NCBI RefSeq assembly: GCF_001936575.1
Contig: NZ_MSMP01000008.1
Location: forward strand, 141,244-205,243
Length of the DNA: 64,000 nt
Source: Tenacibaculum agarivorans
Lineage (GTDB): Bacteria; Bacteroidota; Bacteroidia; Flavobacteriales; Flavobacteriaceae
Reading direction: 5' to 3'
In this document: positions 11,701 to 20,227 of the stretch, piece by piece
How the letters are laid out: every line of letters begins with the position of its first letter
Numbering within the stretch: position 1 is the stretch's first letter
Notes under the pieces: generated by a model
What the model saw: only the letters and a program-made list of their open reading frames with translations
What the model was told of the DNA's origin: nothing
The model's database searches: none
Program-made: the position numbers and the translations under genes

Positions 11701-14700
11701 GCTACTATAGTAAATAATGAGTTTTTAGGCTACAGTGATTTTAAATATGAAAATCCTGATATAAAAGATGATAAGCATAAATCTTTTGTGATGGGGTTAC
11801 CATACGGAGAACCTGATGTAGATAATGGGCATTGGAAAAATTATAAGTTTAAAGGAGAAACAATCCCAGAATATAAAGGACAAGACAAACCAATTTTAAA
11901 TATTATTTCTGATCGTTTTCAAAACTTAGGATTGTTTAATACTATCGAATTGATTAAGTCTATAAAATATGTAAACCCAACTAAAGTATTAGGTGAAGGA
12001 CAGATAAAAATTACAGACAGGGAAATAAAATTATTAAGTGGATATTACAATAGTGACGAGGGCCAATGGTTTAAAGATTTATTAGCAAATGCTGGTAGAG
12101 GTAGCTATACAATAAGTCATAATGAACGTAGGGAAGTATTTTTAATTATAAAGATCGCTGAGATTTATAATAGATACCCTAAAATTTTTAGAGAGTTTAC
12201 AAAGTTTTTTAATAATTGGGATTTATGTAGTATTAAGGATGTTACGTTTAATTACGGAAAGTGGGATAAAGAGAATATACCATTTGGTTTACATCCAAGT
12301 AAAAAATACACTACTTGGAAGAAAAATTTAACCCTAACAGAATCTAATGATGAATTGTATAATTTTTATCAGCAGTTTCTAATTGAATTATTCGAGTTTG
12401 TCCAAAAAGAAGCTAAAGCTAATGTGGCTTGTTTAAATCAAGATTTTGAAAGTAAAAATAAGCATGAATTATATGAATGTATTCTAAGAGCTAGTGAGTT
12501 TGAACTAAGAGATCTTCCTGTACAAAAGCAACTTATAGCAATTAAAAAGATATTGTCAACTTCGAATAGTGGAGGAGAAATATCAGATGAAAAAGAAATA
12601 CAAATCGCTAGAGTGTTCCAAGCAATTAGTAAAAATAAAAATTCATATACTGAAACTTTAAAGTATTTAGAGAATGAAAAGATAACTTACAATTGGTCTA
12701 TACAAACCAAGAATACTCAGCTTCCTCAAGAAAAAACACAGCCACTTTGGCGAGCATTATTCGAAAATGTGGAGGATGAAATCTTTATTGTGGGAGAAGA
12801 TAACAGACAAAGTATTGTAAGATCTATAGGACAAATATTTTTAGGATCTAAAGAATACTTTGTAAAACAATTACAAGAAAATATTAATCCTGAACTCTTA
12901 ACATCAATGACTTTTAAAGATTTAAAGTCATTACATGATAATTTTTTTACGTATGAAAATGATTATCAGAATATTTTTAGAAGAGGTTGGAGTGATATAG
13001 AAGCTACAGCTCAAGGAGTAGGAGGGATAACTATTTATGATGAAGAAGATTTATACAAGAGTGTAGATACCAAAATAACAGACCAAGATTTAATCAATGT
13101 TAGACAAAAAGTTAAGTGGGGATTATTTAATAGTACGACATTAAAAAATGAAGATTTAACTCCATTTCAACTAGTATCTTTTATTAATATTTCTAAGAAT
13201 AATTTATTAAAATCATTCACAGCTAAAGATGAACAAGGAAATCCACAAGCACTTTTCATTCCTGCTTTTACATTGCATTATGCTAGTGAAACTGATAGGT
13301 TAACTACCAAGTCAGATATTATAATAACAACAATAGATTTGCTTGCATTTTTACCAAGTGGAGGTGTAGCTTCATTAAATACATTCGGAAAGTTTGTATA
13401 CTATGCAGATAAAGTAAGTTCTATTTCCAGTATGGCAGGAACTGCTTTTAAAGAAACCGACCCTACACTTACAGAGTTTTCAAATCATTTAAGTTTAGTT
13501 TCTGGTATAGCAAGTTTGGGTGGCTTATCTAAGAAAATGACGAGGTTAAGTGCTCAAGAAAAATTAGTAGATGTAATTAAACCTGATGTTGTTTTAAGAG
13601 ATGTAATTCATAAAGACGTTTTAAAATCAACAAATAATCAAGTTGAAAACGTAAATAACTTTGCAGAAAGAATCTTAAAAAAGGAGTTTGATTTATCAGC
13701 AATAACCAAAGAACAAATTGATGTTACTAAAGAAATTCTAGAAAATGAAATTAAATATTTAAGAGATTTTCCAGATTTTAAAGCTACAAAAGTTAGAGAA
13801 GCGATTGCCAAAGTAGATCAATTAGGACTTGAAAAATTAAATATTACATACAAATCTGTTGTAGATGCAAATTTAGTCTCTAAAGAAAAAATAGCTAATG
13901 CTTTAATAGAATTAAATAAGATAAATAATGATGGATTCATAGACATTGTCATTCATGGTTCTAAAAATAAATTTGTTTTAGATCTTCCTAATGGAGTTAA
14001 TGAACTTGAAGCTTCAAATTTAGTAGACTATATCAAGAATGAAAAGGCTTATGAAAATGTAAAAAATTTTAGGTTATTAACTTGTGCTAATATAGATTTA
14101 GCGAAAGATTTTGCAAGGCTTTTACCTGAAGGTTATACAGTAAGAGCAGTTGATGATATTGTTAGAATTCACTCAGATGGAGGTATTACAACAGTGTCAA
14201 GAGATTCTAATAAATCAGTTGGTGAATGGAAAGACTTCACGAAGCAAAAAGACGGAACTGTAAAACAAAAGTCAGCTCAATCACCTAAGAAACCAACGAC
14301 CGAACATCTTACTGATTTTGTACAGTTAGGAGGGAATAAAGCGAAGTACAAGAATATTCGTATAGTACCAGAAGGAAAACCATATCCTGAGGATTTTTCA
14401 GATATTGAAATATCAGAATTAACTCCAATGCATCCAGCTCCAAGAGCAAGCCAATCAGATGCTGTTGAAAAGTACATAAAGAAAATAAAAGAAGATGGCT
14501 TTAAAGTAGTGAACGCTGAAGATGGAATAAACCCTGTAAGAGTAGTTAAACTACCAGACGGAACCAATATTGTAATGGATGGGATGCACAGAGTAGAGGC
14601 TATGAGGCAATTAGAGGAAAACTATATCCCAGTATTATTTATCACTTATGAAAGCTTAGAAGATGCTGTAAAAAAGGGAATGGGTATAGCATTACTAGAA

Positions 14701-17013
14701 AATGTATATCAAGTACTGCATATAGGAAAAAGAACAGGGTATTATAAAGGTACATGGATGCCAGAAATACCGAATATGAAAAAATGGAAACGAAATGAAA
14801 TTCTTGAAGAAGTAAATGACTTTATGAGTAAAGAGTTTCCTGATTTAGCTGGTGCTGAGGATAAAGTATTTGAATCTTTGAAAAATCTAATACCAAAAGA
14901 TAAAATACAAGCCTTTACAAAAGAGTTTAAAGGTCAAAAAAAGAAGCTTCTTGAGCTAGCAGAAAATCCAGATATAATAGATACTTGGATTGCAATAGAA
15001 AAATTGATAGAAAATAATACAAATAGCTTCCCAAAAAATATAGTATTTACAGGTTCTGATAGATTTAAAACAGGAGATGATTTTACGGATATCATTATTC
15101 ACTTTGATGATAGCGGTAAATTTATGATGAACGTTGAAGGAGAAGAAAAAGTAGTGTCATTATACATGCTGAGTAAGGTAATCAACAATATATCTTCCAG
15201 TGAAAAAATACGTTTATTGTCGTGTAATAACGAAAAGGCAGTAATAGAACTTTCTAAGATAATTGATAAACCGATCTATGCTAGTGATGGGCCTGTTTTA
15301 TTATATCCAGATGGAGTAGTTCATCATACAGAACCATTTAGAAAATATCACAAAGGAGCACGTAGTGACTTAGATGAAATTCCACCTTCTTTAGAAAGAG
15401 GAAAAGGAACTCCATTTGTTTTAGGAAAATTAGAAGGTGATATAGATGCATTTAATAAAGTATTCGAACAAAATTCGGATAATGTAAAAGCAAAAGTCAA
15501 AGAGTTAGGATTTGATTCAGAGACAACAAATAACTTTATTGAAAATTTCTCGAACCTAGAAAAAGATCTTGTAGAAGAAATAGGAAATAATACTTCATTA
15601 GTTGCTTCATGGAAAGCACTATATGACATAAACAGATCAACACCTTTAGAAGTAATTTCATTAGAAGATTTAAAGGATACAGATGAGGTTTTAGCAAGTA
15701 TAGGTGGGTACATGAAATGGAAATTAACTCCAGAAGGAAAAGAAAATAGACTGTGGAAACAGATTGAAATGAGAGATGGTCATTTTGAACTTTTTGTTTT
15801 AGGAGGTAAAAAAATAGATCTTGCTGATTTTACAGTATCTGATATAGGTGAACTAGAATTGGATATAGCACTAGCTCCTTATCTTAGAAAACAAGGTATT
15901 GCTTCCAAAGTTTTCGAACAACTTCGTAAAAAATACAATCCTAAAGAATTTATAGCAAATTGGATAGATTCCGATTATTATAAAGAAGGTAGATCAACTA
16001 ATTTATCACAATACCTAGAGTATGAACATTTAGGTGATAAAAAAGCAGCTTTTAAAACACCTTCTGGAAAGTTAGCAGAGAAAAATGGTTTTACAGGTGA
16101 ACCTATTTTTATTTTAAAAAAGGAAGATCAAATAAAAGTAGTGTTCACAAAACCAGAGAACCAAATTCGTTCAAAATTTAGAGAAATGATAGTTGGGGTC
16201 GGGGATAATATTTATCACGAAGTAAATCTTGAAAAATCTATTATAAAGATAGAATCTTTAAAGGAAGATGTAGCGGTTAGTTTGATCAATGCTTTAAAGA
16301 AAGCAAAATCAAATGTAGTTAGAGCTTTTATAGAAGATTTAGAATTGTGGGAAAGTTGGCAAATACTAAAAAATGATGCTAATAGTTTGGAACTAGATTT
16401 TCTGAATTTATTTACAACTAAATCAGTAATTTATTCTTATCAAAAACAGATTAAAAGTAAAATAGAAAAACTTAAAACTTTATTTCCAGATTCCCCACAA
16501 TCTGAATTAGCCGTAATATTTGATTATACAAAGGTTGCGTATGTAGATTTAAATCAGGCGTTAAGAGGTAAAATTTTAATGACTGATAGAATACAAGGAT
16601 TTGCTAACGCATTAGAAAAATCTTTAAAGAAATTTCCAAAATATTCAGGAAATACCTATAGAGGAACTTCTGTGTTAGAAACTAGGATTGCAGAGTATAA
16701 AAATGCTTTTGAAAATAAAATACCAGTATTGGAAAAAGCCTATAGTTCTTCTAGTAAAAAATTAGAAATAGCAAACAAGCATTTATTGAAAAGACCTAAA
16801 ACGGGTAGAAAACGAATTCTTTTTACAATTAAAAGTAAAAGAGGAATTGACATTGAAGATGTTTCAGCTTTTGGTCCAACCTTTAGAGAGCCTTCACAGA
16901 CTGAAGCAGAAGTTTTACACCTTGCTAACACAAAATTTCTTGTAACGAAATATGAAGAGGTTACTGATAAGAATGGGGAAGACTTAATACTGATAACTTT
17001 TAAAGATATATAA
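8776..17013 (+). CDS. Giant TANFOR-like polymorphic toxin with C-terminal ADP-ribosyltransferase
   Basis: A 2745-residue exported protein. Residues 1-22 are a signal peptide. Residues 23-150 resemble the TANFOR domain of Bacteroidetes surface proteins (start YPVQVTQTIIPPYSSRLSDY), followed by FN3-like modules to about 390. A metallopeptidase-like HELGH site is at 833-837 with a further His844. Two modules resemble the caspase/CPD fold: H1727-Gly with C1770 after FRLLT, and H2109 with C2150 after IRLLS. A ParB/Srx-like segment has DGMHR at 1935-1939. A GNAT-like motif RKQGIAS is at 2371-2377. The C-terminus has the R-S-E signature of ADP-ribosyltransferases: R2629 (YRG), SSSS at 2657-2660, and E2710-x-E2712. 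Known families suggest a toxin that modifies a target after autoprocessing; target and delivery route are inference. There is no T9SS tail. Gap to the PKD gene is 1 bp. Confidence 0.8.
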   Translation: MKTLINLIIKSCFLMLCITINAQRYPVQVTQTIIPPYSSRLSDYTTATNVKLRLDLLLTDVVLNNRQVRLRLRIKGNGFDIRSREVVSGGPQIFLNGGVLQQFTNLDLSAYFQLNNLVGISPQDYNKPLPEGVYSICWEVYDVITNQQINNPATGCSDVFIILNDPPFLNLPFRGDQLVAKDPMNIIFQWTPRHVNATNVSYDFELREIWDRNVDPQAAFLASPNYYTETLRTTTLLYDISKPVLLPKKMYGWRVRAKSLTGISENSIFKNNGYSEIYYFTYTNKCDAPTFILSEALNSSGVKITWQGNFEHRKFHVQYKREDIPDAEWFDVYTYNNQAQISNLKEGKTYLFRVGGSCNELNDFQQVYSYSPISQFTMPRKEEVATYNCGIIPEIDIKNFEPLQNIGVNETFTAGDFPITIKQIQGGNGVFSGKGFIVVPYLADTKIAVTFSSIKINDNYQLVDGVIKTTYDPTWGGVSDVNDAFVGNDGTVQTNTVDFVIADVQVDPNGDVIVIGINGEIVELPGGQDQVITDANGQTWTVDEEGNVTQTGEVAEGGATNSQNTNGVNNQGEAIAITAEGVVVTFENASDSIYGFDAYDKSDEATEGLYKKLNDNYYIPYKAVANGKTDRVIANLAITDAKVKPQDIIFKTKDGVAIKKVDSTSTSYTLELQGTFSDVSIETQALIKQKEKYEVAGAFIQYHAEIKEVAVTLVNTSNSSTRKIKESLQTIYEKALVKLDIKEINDFTNDLESIVSGNTITSGESGFLEKYTDQQKQINKALKDRKDFNQSAYYLILTDKKSSTSGEKGFMPLGKQFGYIYMGNGASEETVAHELGHGAFQLKHPFSPKSYGYDEATISWLLDYNGGDKIPYVHWKEIHNPKLRFGIFDKDEDAQSVTTTMPIELSINKKKYNGKYYYGYLTPSGERIILSQDYRPIFFHGIADDTYNNVVAGTLIGFKKKFKNIEGKVEEIKYRATIVNNEFLGYSDFKYENPDIKDDKHKSFVMGLPYGEPDVDNGHWKNYKFKGETIPEYKGQDKPILNIISDRFQNLGLFNTIELIKSIKYVNPTKVLGEGQIKITDREIKLLSGYYNSDEGQWFKDLLANAGRGSYTISHNERREVFLIIKIAEIYNRYPKIFREFTKFFNNWDLCSIKDVTFNYGKWDKENIPFGLHPSKKYTTWKKNLTLTESNDELYNFYQQFLIELFEFVQKEAKANVACLNQDFESKNKHELYECILRASEFELRDLPVQKQLIAIKKILSTSNSGGEISDEKEIQIARVFQAISKNKNSYTETLKYLENEKITYNWSIQTKNTQLPQEKTQPLWRALFENVEDEIFIVGEDNRQSIVRSIGQIFLGSKEYFVKQLQENINPELLTSMTFKDLKSLHDNFFTYENDYQNIFRRGWSDIEATAQGVGGITIYDEEDLYKSVDTKITDQDLINVRQKVKWGLFNSTTLKNEDLTPFQLVSFINISKNNLLKSFTAKDEQGNPQALFIPAFTLHYASETDRLTTKSDIIITTIDLLAFLPSGGVASLNTFGKFVYYADKVSSISSMAGTAFKETDPTLTEFSNHLSLVSGIASLGGLSKKMTRLSAQEKLVDVIKPDVVLRDVIHKDVLKSTNNQVENVNNFAERILKKEFDLSAITKEQIDVTKEILENEIKYLRDFPDFKATKVREAIAKVDQLGLEKLNITYKSVVDANLVSKEKIANALIELNKINNDGFIDIVIHGSKNKFVLDLPNGVNELEASNLVDYIKNEKAYENVKNFRLLTCANIDLAKDFARLLPEGYTVRAVDDIVRIHSDGGITTVSRDSNKSVGEWKDFTKQKDGTVKQKSAQSPKKPTTEHLTDFVQLGGNKAKYKNIRIVPEGKPYPEDFSDIEISELTPMHPAPRASQSDAVEKYIKKIKEDGFKVVNAEDGINPVRVVKLPDGTNIVMDGMHRVEAMRQLEENYIPVLFITYESLEDAVKKGMGIALLENVYQVLHIGKRTGYYKGTWMPEIPNMKKWKRNEILEEVNDFMSKEFPDLAGAEDKVFESLKNLIPKDKIQAFTKEFKGQKKKLLELAENPDIIDTWIAIEKLIENNTNSFPKNIVFTGSDRFKTGDDFTDIIIHFDDSGKFMMNVEGEEKVVSLYMLSKVINNISSSEKIRLLSCNNEKAVIELSKIIDKPIYASDGPVLLYPDGVVHHTEPFRKYHKGARSDLDEIPPSLERGKGTPFVLGKLEGDIDAFNKVFEQNSDNVKAKVKELGFDSETTNNFIENFSNLEKDLVEEIGNNTSLVASWKALYDINRSTPLEVISLEDLKDTDEVLASIGGYMKWKLTPEGKENRLWKQIEMRDGHFELFVLGGKKIDLADFTVSDIGELELDIALAPYLRKQGIASKVFEQLRKKYNPKEFIANWIDSDYYKEGRSTNLSQYLEYEHLGDKKAAFKTPSGKLAEKNGFTGEPIFILKKEDQIKVVFTKPENQIRSKFREMIVGVGDNIYHEVNLEKSIIKIESLKEDVAVSLINALKKAKSNVVRAFIEDLELWESWQILKNDANSLELDFLNLFTTKSVIYSYQKQIKSKIEKLKTLFPDSPQSELAVIFDYTKVAYVDLNQALRGKILMTDRIQGFANALEKSLKKFPKYSGNTYRGTSVLETRIAEYKNAFENKIPVLEKAYSSSSKKLEIANKHLLKRPKTGRKRILFTIKSKRGIDIEDVSAFGPTFREPSQTEAEVLHLANTKFLVTKYEEVTDKNGEDLILITFKDI

Positions 17014-17036
17014 GAGGCTATTTTAACAAAGAAAAG

Positions 17037-19457
17037 GTGAAAAGAGTTATATTTAAAATACTTATAGTAGTAATGCTATGCTTTAATTTTAAGGCAAAAG
17101 CTCAAAACTTAGATATAGAAGGTATTACAAAATCAACCAAATTGAAGGTGAATGGAAATGTAAATGCGAATACTATTTATTACAATTCAAATAATAGAAA
17201 TGCTCGTACTCCATTTACCTATTTTGTACAAGGAACAATTAATGTAAGTTGGTTAAGATTTAATGTGCCATTTACCTATAGCTATTCTAACCAAGGAGAT
17301 AATTTTGATTATCAATTGCCATTTAATTTTAATAGACTAAGTCTACATCCACGTTATAAATGGATACAAGCACATATAGGAGATGTTACTATGAATTTTT
17401 CTCCCTACACGTTAAGCGGACATCAATTTACAGGAGGAGGAATTGAGTTAACACCAAACTCTCCATTGCAGTTTAGTGCCATGTATGGAAGGTTGTTAAA
17501 AGCTACTGAAGATGATGGCAATGAGCAAACGTTACCAGCATATAAAAGAGTAGGATATGGTGCTAAATTAGGGTGGCAAAAACCAAATTATAAAATTGGA
17601 GTTATTGGATTTTATGCTAAAGATAATATCAATTCAGTAGCGCTTATTCCAGAAGAAAGAAATATTAAACCTAAAGAAAATTTAGTCATAAGTGTGCTAG
17701 GTGAAACCACAATTGCAAAACGATATACTATTAGGGCAGAATATGCGTCTACTGCAATAACCCAAGATTTGAGAGCAGATAAAAGCACAATTTCATCTGG
17801 AAATTTAGCAGGATTTTTATTTGATAATAGAACATCTACCGAATTTTATAATGCAATAAAAGCGGGATTAGATGTAAATTTAGGAGGAATGAAAGTCGGA
17901 GTAGGATATGAAAGAATTGATCCAAATTACGAAACACTAGGAGCATATTATTTCAATAACGATTTTGAAAACATAACATTGAATCTAGCACGTTCTCTAT
18001 TAAAGAATAAAATTAGTATTTCATTTAACTTAGGATATCAAAGGGATAATTTAAATAACCAGAAAACACAATCTTTAGGACGAACAGTTGGAAGTGTAAA
18101 TGCAAGCTATCAAATGACAGAAAACATTACGTTAACGGGAATGTATTCTAACTTTACATCATTTACCAATCAAAACTTAAATCAATTTGATGATATTAAT
18201 GATAATGACCTTACAGACGAAGAACAAGAAGCATTAAATTACAGACAACTGTCTCAAAATGCGAATGCAAATCTAAATTGGGTAGTCTCTAAAAAGAAAA
18301 ATTCAACTCAAACAGTAAATTTAAATTACTCCTTAGCGTCATCTGCAAATGAAGAAAATGGAGTGATACGAGTTGGACAAGCAAACAATTTTCATAATGG
18401 GAATGCGGTCTATACCATTGGTTTTCCTCAAAATTCATTTACAGTATCCTCTTCGTTTAATTACAGTTACAATGATATTGGTAGAGATAATAGTGATGCT
18501 TGGGGAACCTCGATAAATCTAAATAAATTATTTTTCAAAAATAAATTGAATACCACCTTTGGAACAGCCTATAATAATAGTGTTAACAAAGAAATAAAAA
18601 CAGGAGTATTAAATTTTAGGGCAAGTGCAGGTACGGTACTAGCCAAAAAACATAATATAAGTTTAAATGCTATTCAACTGTTTAGGAATACTACTAATCA
18701 GCAAGACCTAAGTGAGTTTACATTAACCTTCAATTATAGTTATGCTTTTGATGTGACTAAACCTGAAATATCACTAAATAGAAAACCTAGAGAAAGAAAA
18801 AAACGAAAGAAAAAAGATAAGATCTTTAAATTTTCATATAGAGAGCACCTTTTTCAAGGTGAACATTCAAAAATTAGTGATGAAATTACTTCTTTAATTC
18901 ATTTGGAGGATTTTAAAACGGTTAGAAGTTTAGAACAAATAATGAATGATCTAGAATTACTGTCATTAGATATAAAAGACAATGAAAATTCTAGTAACAA
19001 AAAATATAAAAAATCAGCTATCAACTATTTAGACTTATTGTATAAGTACAAAGATTTTTCTGATGCATACCATAAAATAGCAACAAAGAGTTTACAAAAC
19101 TTATATAAACAAGCTGTAGTATTAGATGAACGATTAAAACAAGATTATGCTAGGTTACGTAATTTAGTTACTGCAGAAAAACGAAAAGGACGTTTCGTAC
19201 TAGAGAGTGATATGAAAGATTTAAAGGCAAGAGAACGAAAATACAAAGCGCATGTATGGATGCAAGAACAACTTTCTGGACTAACCTATCAAGATGTATT
19301 AAAAGATAAAGGACTTTTAAAAGCGTTTAAAGAAAAATATATAAACAAGGTTTTTATGTTGTTAAAAGAAAAGAAAACTGAAAAAGAAATAGAGGATTAC
19401 TTCTCTTTAAAATATGCAAAGTTTTATCATGATAATGCGCCTGTTAATATGCCTTAG
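17037..19457 (+). CDS. Outer-membrane beta-barrel protein with basic helical C-terminal extension
   Basis: An 806-residue protein with a signal peptide (residues 1-22, ending KAKAQ). Residues about 40-590 alternate polar and aromatic residues as in outer-membrane beta-barrels, with many strands such as FTVSSSFNYSYNDI and FTLTFNYSYAFDV. After a lysine/arginine-rich linker (RKPRERKKRKKKDK, about 597-610) comes a 190-residue charged, mostly helical domain that would lie on the periplasmic side. It starts with GTG at 17037; no nearby ATG would keep the signal peptide. It lies 23 bp downstream of the toxin-like gene and is probably the last gene of that operon, so a role in exporting or anchoring the operon products is plausible but unproven. 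No family was named with certainty. Its 3' end overlaps the convergent gene by 14 bp. Confidence 0.7.
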   Translation: MKRVIFKILIVVMLCFNFKAKAQNLDIEGITKSTKLKVNGNVNANTIYYNSNNRNARTPFTYFVQGTINVSWLRFNVPFTYSYSNQGDNFDYQLPFNFNRLSLHPRYKWIQAHIGDVTMNFSPYTLSGHQFTGGGIELTPNSPLQFSAMYGRLLKATEDDGNEQTLPAYKRVGYGAKLGWQKPNYKIGVIGFYAKDNINSVALIPEERNIKPKENLVISVLGETTIAKRYTIRAEYASTAITQDLRADKSTISSGNLAGFLFDNRTSTEFYNAIKAGLDVNLGGMKVGVGYERIDPNYETLGAYYFNNDFENITLNLARSLLKNKISISFNLGYQRDNLNNQKTQSLGRTVGSVNASYQMTENITLTGMYSNFTSFTNQNLNQFDDINDNDLTDEEQEALNYRQLSQNANANLNWVVSKKKNSTQTVNLNYSLASSANEENGVIRVGQANNFHNGNAVYTIGFPQNSFTVSSSFNYSYNDIGRDNSDAWGTSINLNKLFFKNKLNTTFGTAYNNSVNKEIKTGVLNFRASAGTVLAKKHNISLNAIQLFRNTTNQQDLSEFTLTFNYSYAFDVTKPEISLNRKPRERKKRKKKDKIFKFSYREHLFQGEHSKISDEITSLIHLEDFKTVRSLEQIMNDLELLSLDIKDNENSSNKKYKKSAINYLDLLYKYKDFSDAYHKIATKSLQNLYKQAVVLDERLKQDYARLRNLVTAEKRKGRFVLESDMKDLKARERKYKAHVWMQEQLSGLTYQDVLKDKGLLKAFKEKYINKVFMLLKEKKTEKEIEDYFSLKYAKFYHDNAPVNMP

Positions 19458-19830
19458 TTTTGCTACTCTTTACGTAAAAAATATTCAATAGTATTAAACT
19501 AAAAAAAATCAAAAAAGAAAAATAACACATAGGAGTGCCATTAGAATCTTTTGGACACTCCGCATTATTTGTAAATTGTAATATTGATGCAATTGTAGCA
19601 ATTAGTAAGGCACTTCCTGTAAAAAAGAAATACAGAAAATTCCATTTTTTATATATATGAGAAAGAAGGGGAGCGATAAAGCAGATTAGTATAACTACAC
19701 ACATCGGTATACTTAAAATTTTAGGGCAACCGTTGCCTGTTTGTATTTCAGTAACCACTAAACCGCTAACACCAATAATTCCAATAGCCAGTAGTGTATA
19801 TATGAAAAATGATAGGATATTATTTTTCAT
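19444..19830 (-). CDS. Small four-helix membrane protein with paired CPK...PMC motifs
   Basis: A 128-residue hydrophobic protein with four predicted transmembrane segments. Two equivalent extracytoplasmic loops carry matching cysteine motifs, GCPKILSIPMC and ECPKDSNGTPMC, showing an internal two-fold repeat. Such symmetric Cys-Pro/Cys pairs could form disulfides or bind metal, but no function is known to me. It overlaps the zinc-ribbon gene upstream by 11 bp, so the two are translationally coupled. At its 3' end it overlaps the convergent outer-membrane gene by 14 bp. Being next to a toxin operon, an immunity role cannot be excluded, but nothing in the sequence supports it directly. Confidence 0.65.
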   Translation of the reverse strand: MKNNILSFFIYTLLAIGIIGVSGLVVTEIQTGNGCPKILSIPMCVVILICFIAPLLSHIYKKWNFLYFFFTGSALLIATIASILQFTNNAECPKDSNGTPMCYFSFLIFFSLILLNIFYVKSSKTKAY

Positions 19831-20092
19831 TTTTCTTCATGTAACAAGTAGGACATTCGCTTCCTTCAATAGTGCTTTTTAGTTTAATACCCTTCATGTA
19901 GGTCACTATAAAATTTTGAACAAAAGCATAATTTGCACTATGATTGTTGACGTCAATTTGTTTGTCCTTATACTTTACACGAATTAAATTATCATATTCT
20001 TGGTCACCCCAACAATTAGGGCAGTATCCATCAGATAATTCAGCGTTTATTTTTTCAGACCTTGTTCCAAATAATTTAGTTAAAAAATTCAT
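19820..20092 (-). CDS. Small zinc-ribbon-like protein
   Basis: A 90-residue soluble protein with two CxxC knuckles, CPNCWGDQEYD near residue 23 and CPTC near residue 82, spaced as in zinc-ribbon proteins. The knuckle sequence followed by WGxQEY is familiar from short conserved Flavobacteriia proteins, but no function is assigned. It is the first gene of a two-gene unit with the four-helix membrane protein, overlapping it by 11 bp. The start at 20092 fits the start of the recognisable region. Zinc binding is inferred from the cysteine pattern. Confidence 0.65.
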   Translation of the reverse strand: MNFLTKLFGTRSEKINAELSDGYCPNCWGDQEYDNLIRVKYKDKQIDVNNHSANYAFVQNFIVTYMKGIKLKSTIEGSECPTCYMKKNEK

Positions 20093-20146
20093 TGTATTGT
20101 TTTTTATGTTTAACTATCTATGTTTTAACTCTATTCTTGTGAGCCT

Positions 20147-20187
20147 AAACTTACATGTGTTAAATTTGATTCGATACATGCAAGTTT
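20147..20187. repeat. Imperfect 12-bp inverted repeat between two minus-strand genes
   Basis: AAACTTACATGT at 20147-20158 pairs with ACATGCAAGTTT at 20176-20187 with one mismatch. It lies downstream of the FG-GAP gene and upstream of the zinc-ribbon gene on the minus strand. It could be an operator or a weak transcription-end hairpin; no T-run follows it on the minus strand. Confidence 0.4.
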
Positions 20188-20227
20188 GGATCACATAAAT
20201 ATTGTAATGCGATTAAAAATAGCTGGT

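Noticed and set aside
15348..15713. 121-residue minus-strand frame inside the giant toxin gene, considered as an embedded immunity gene
   Set aside because: The plus frame is continuous and conserved-looking here; the minus translation is Ser/Phe-rich low-complexity with no domain.
19944..20198. 84-residue plus-strand frame opposite the zinc-ribbon gene
   Set aside because: The minus strand encodes the paired CxxC knuckles; the plus frame has no domain and covers the palindrome.
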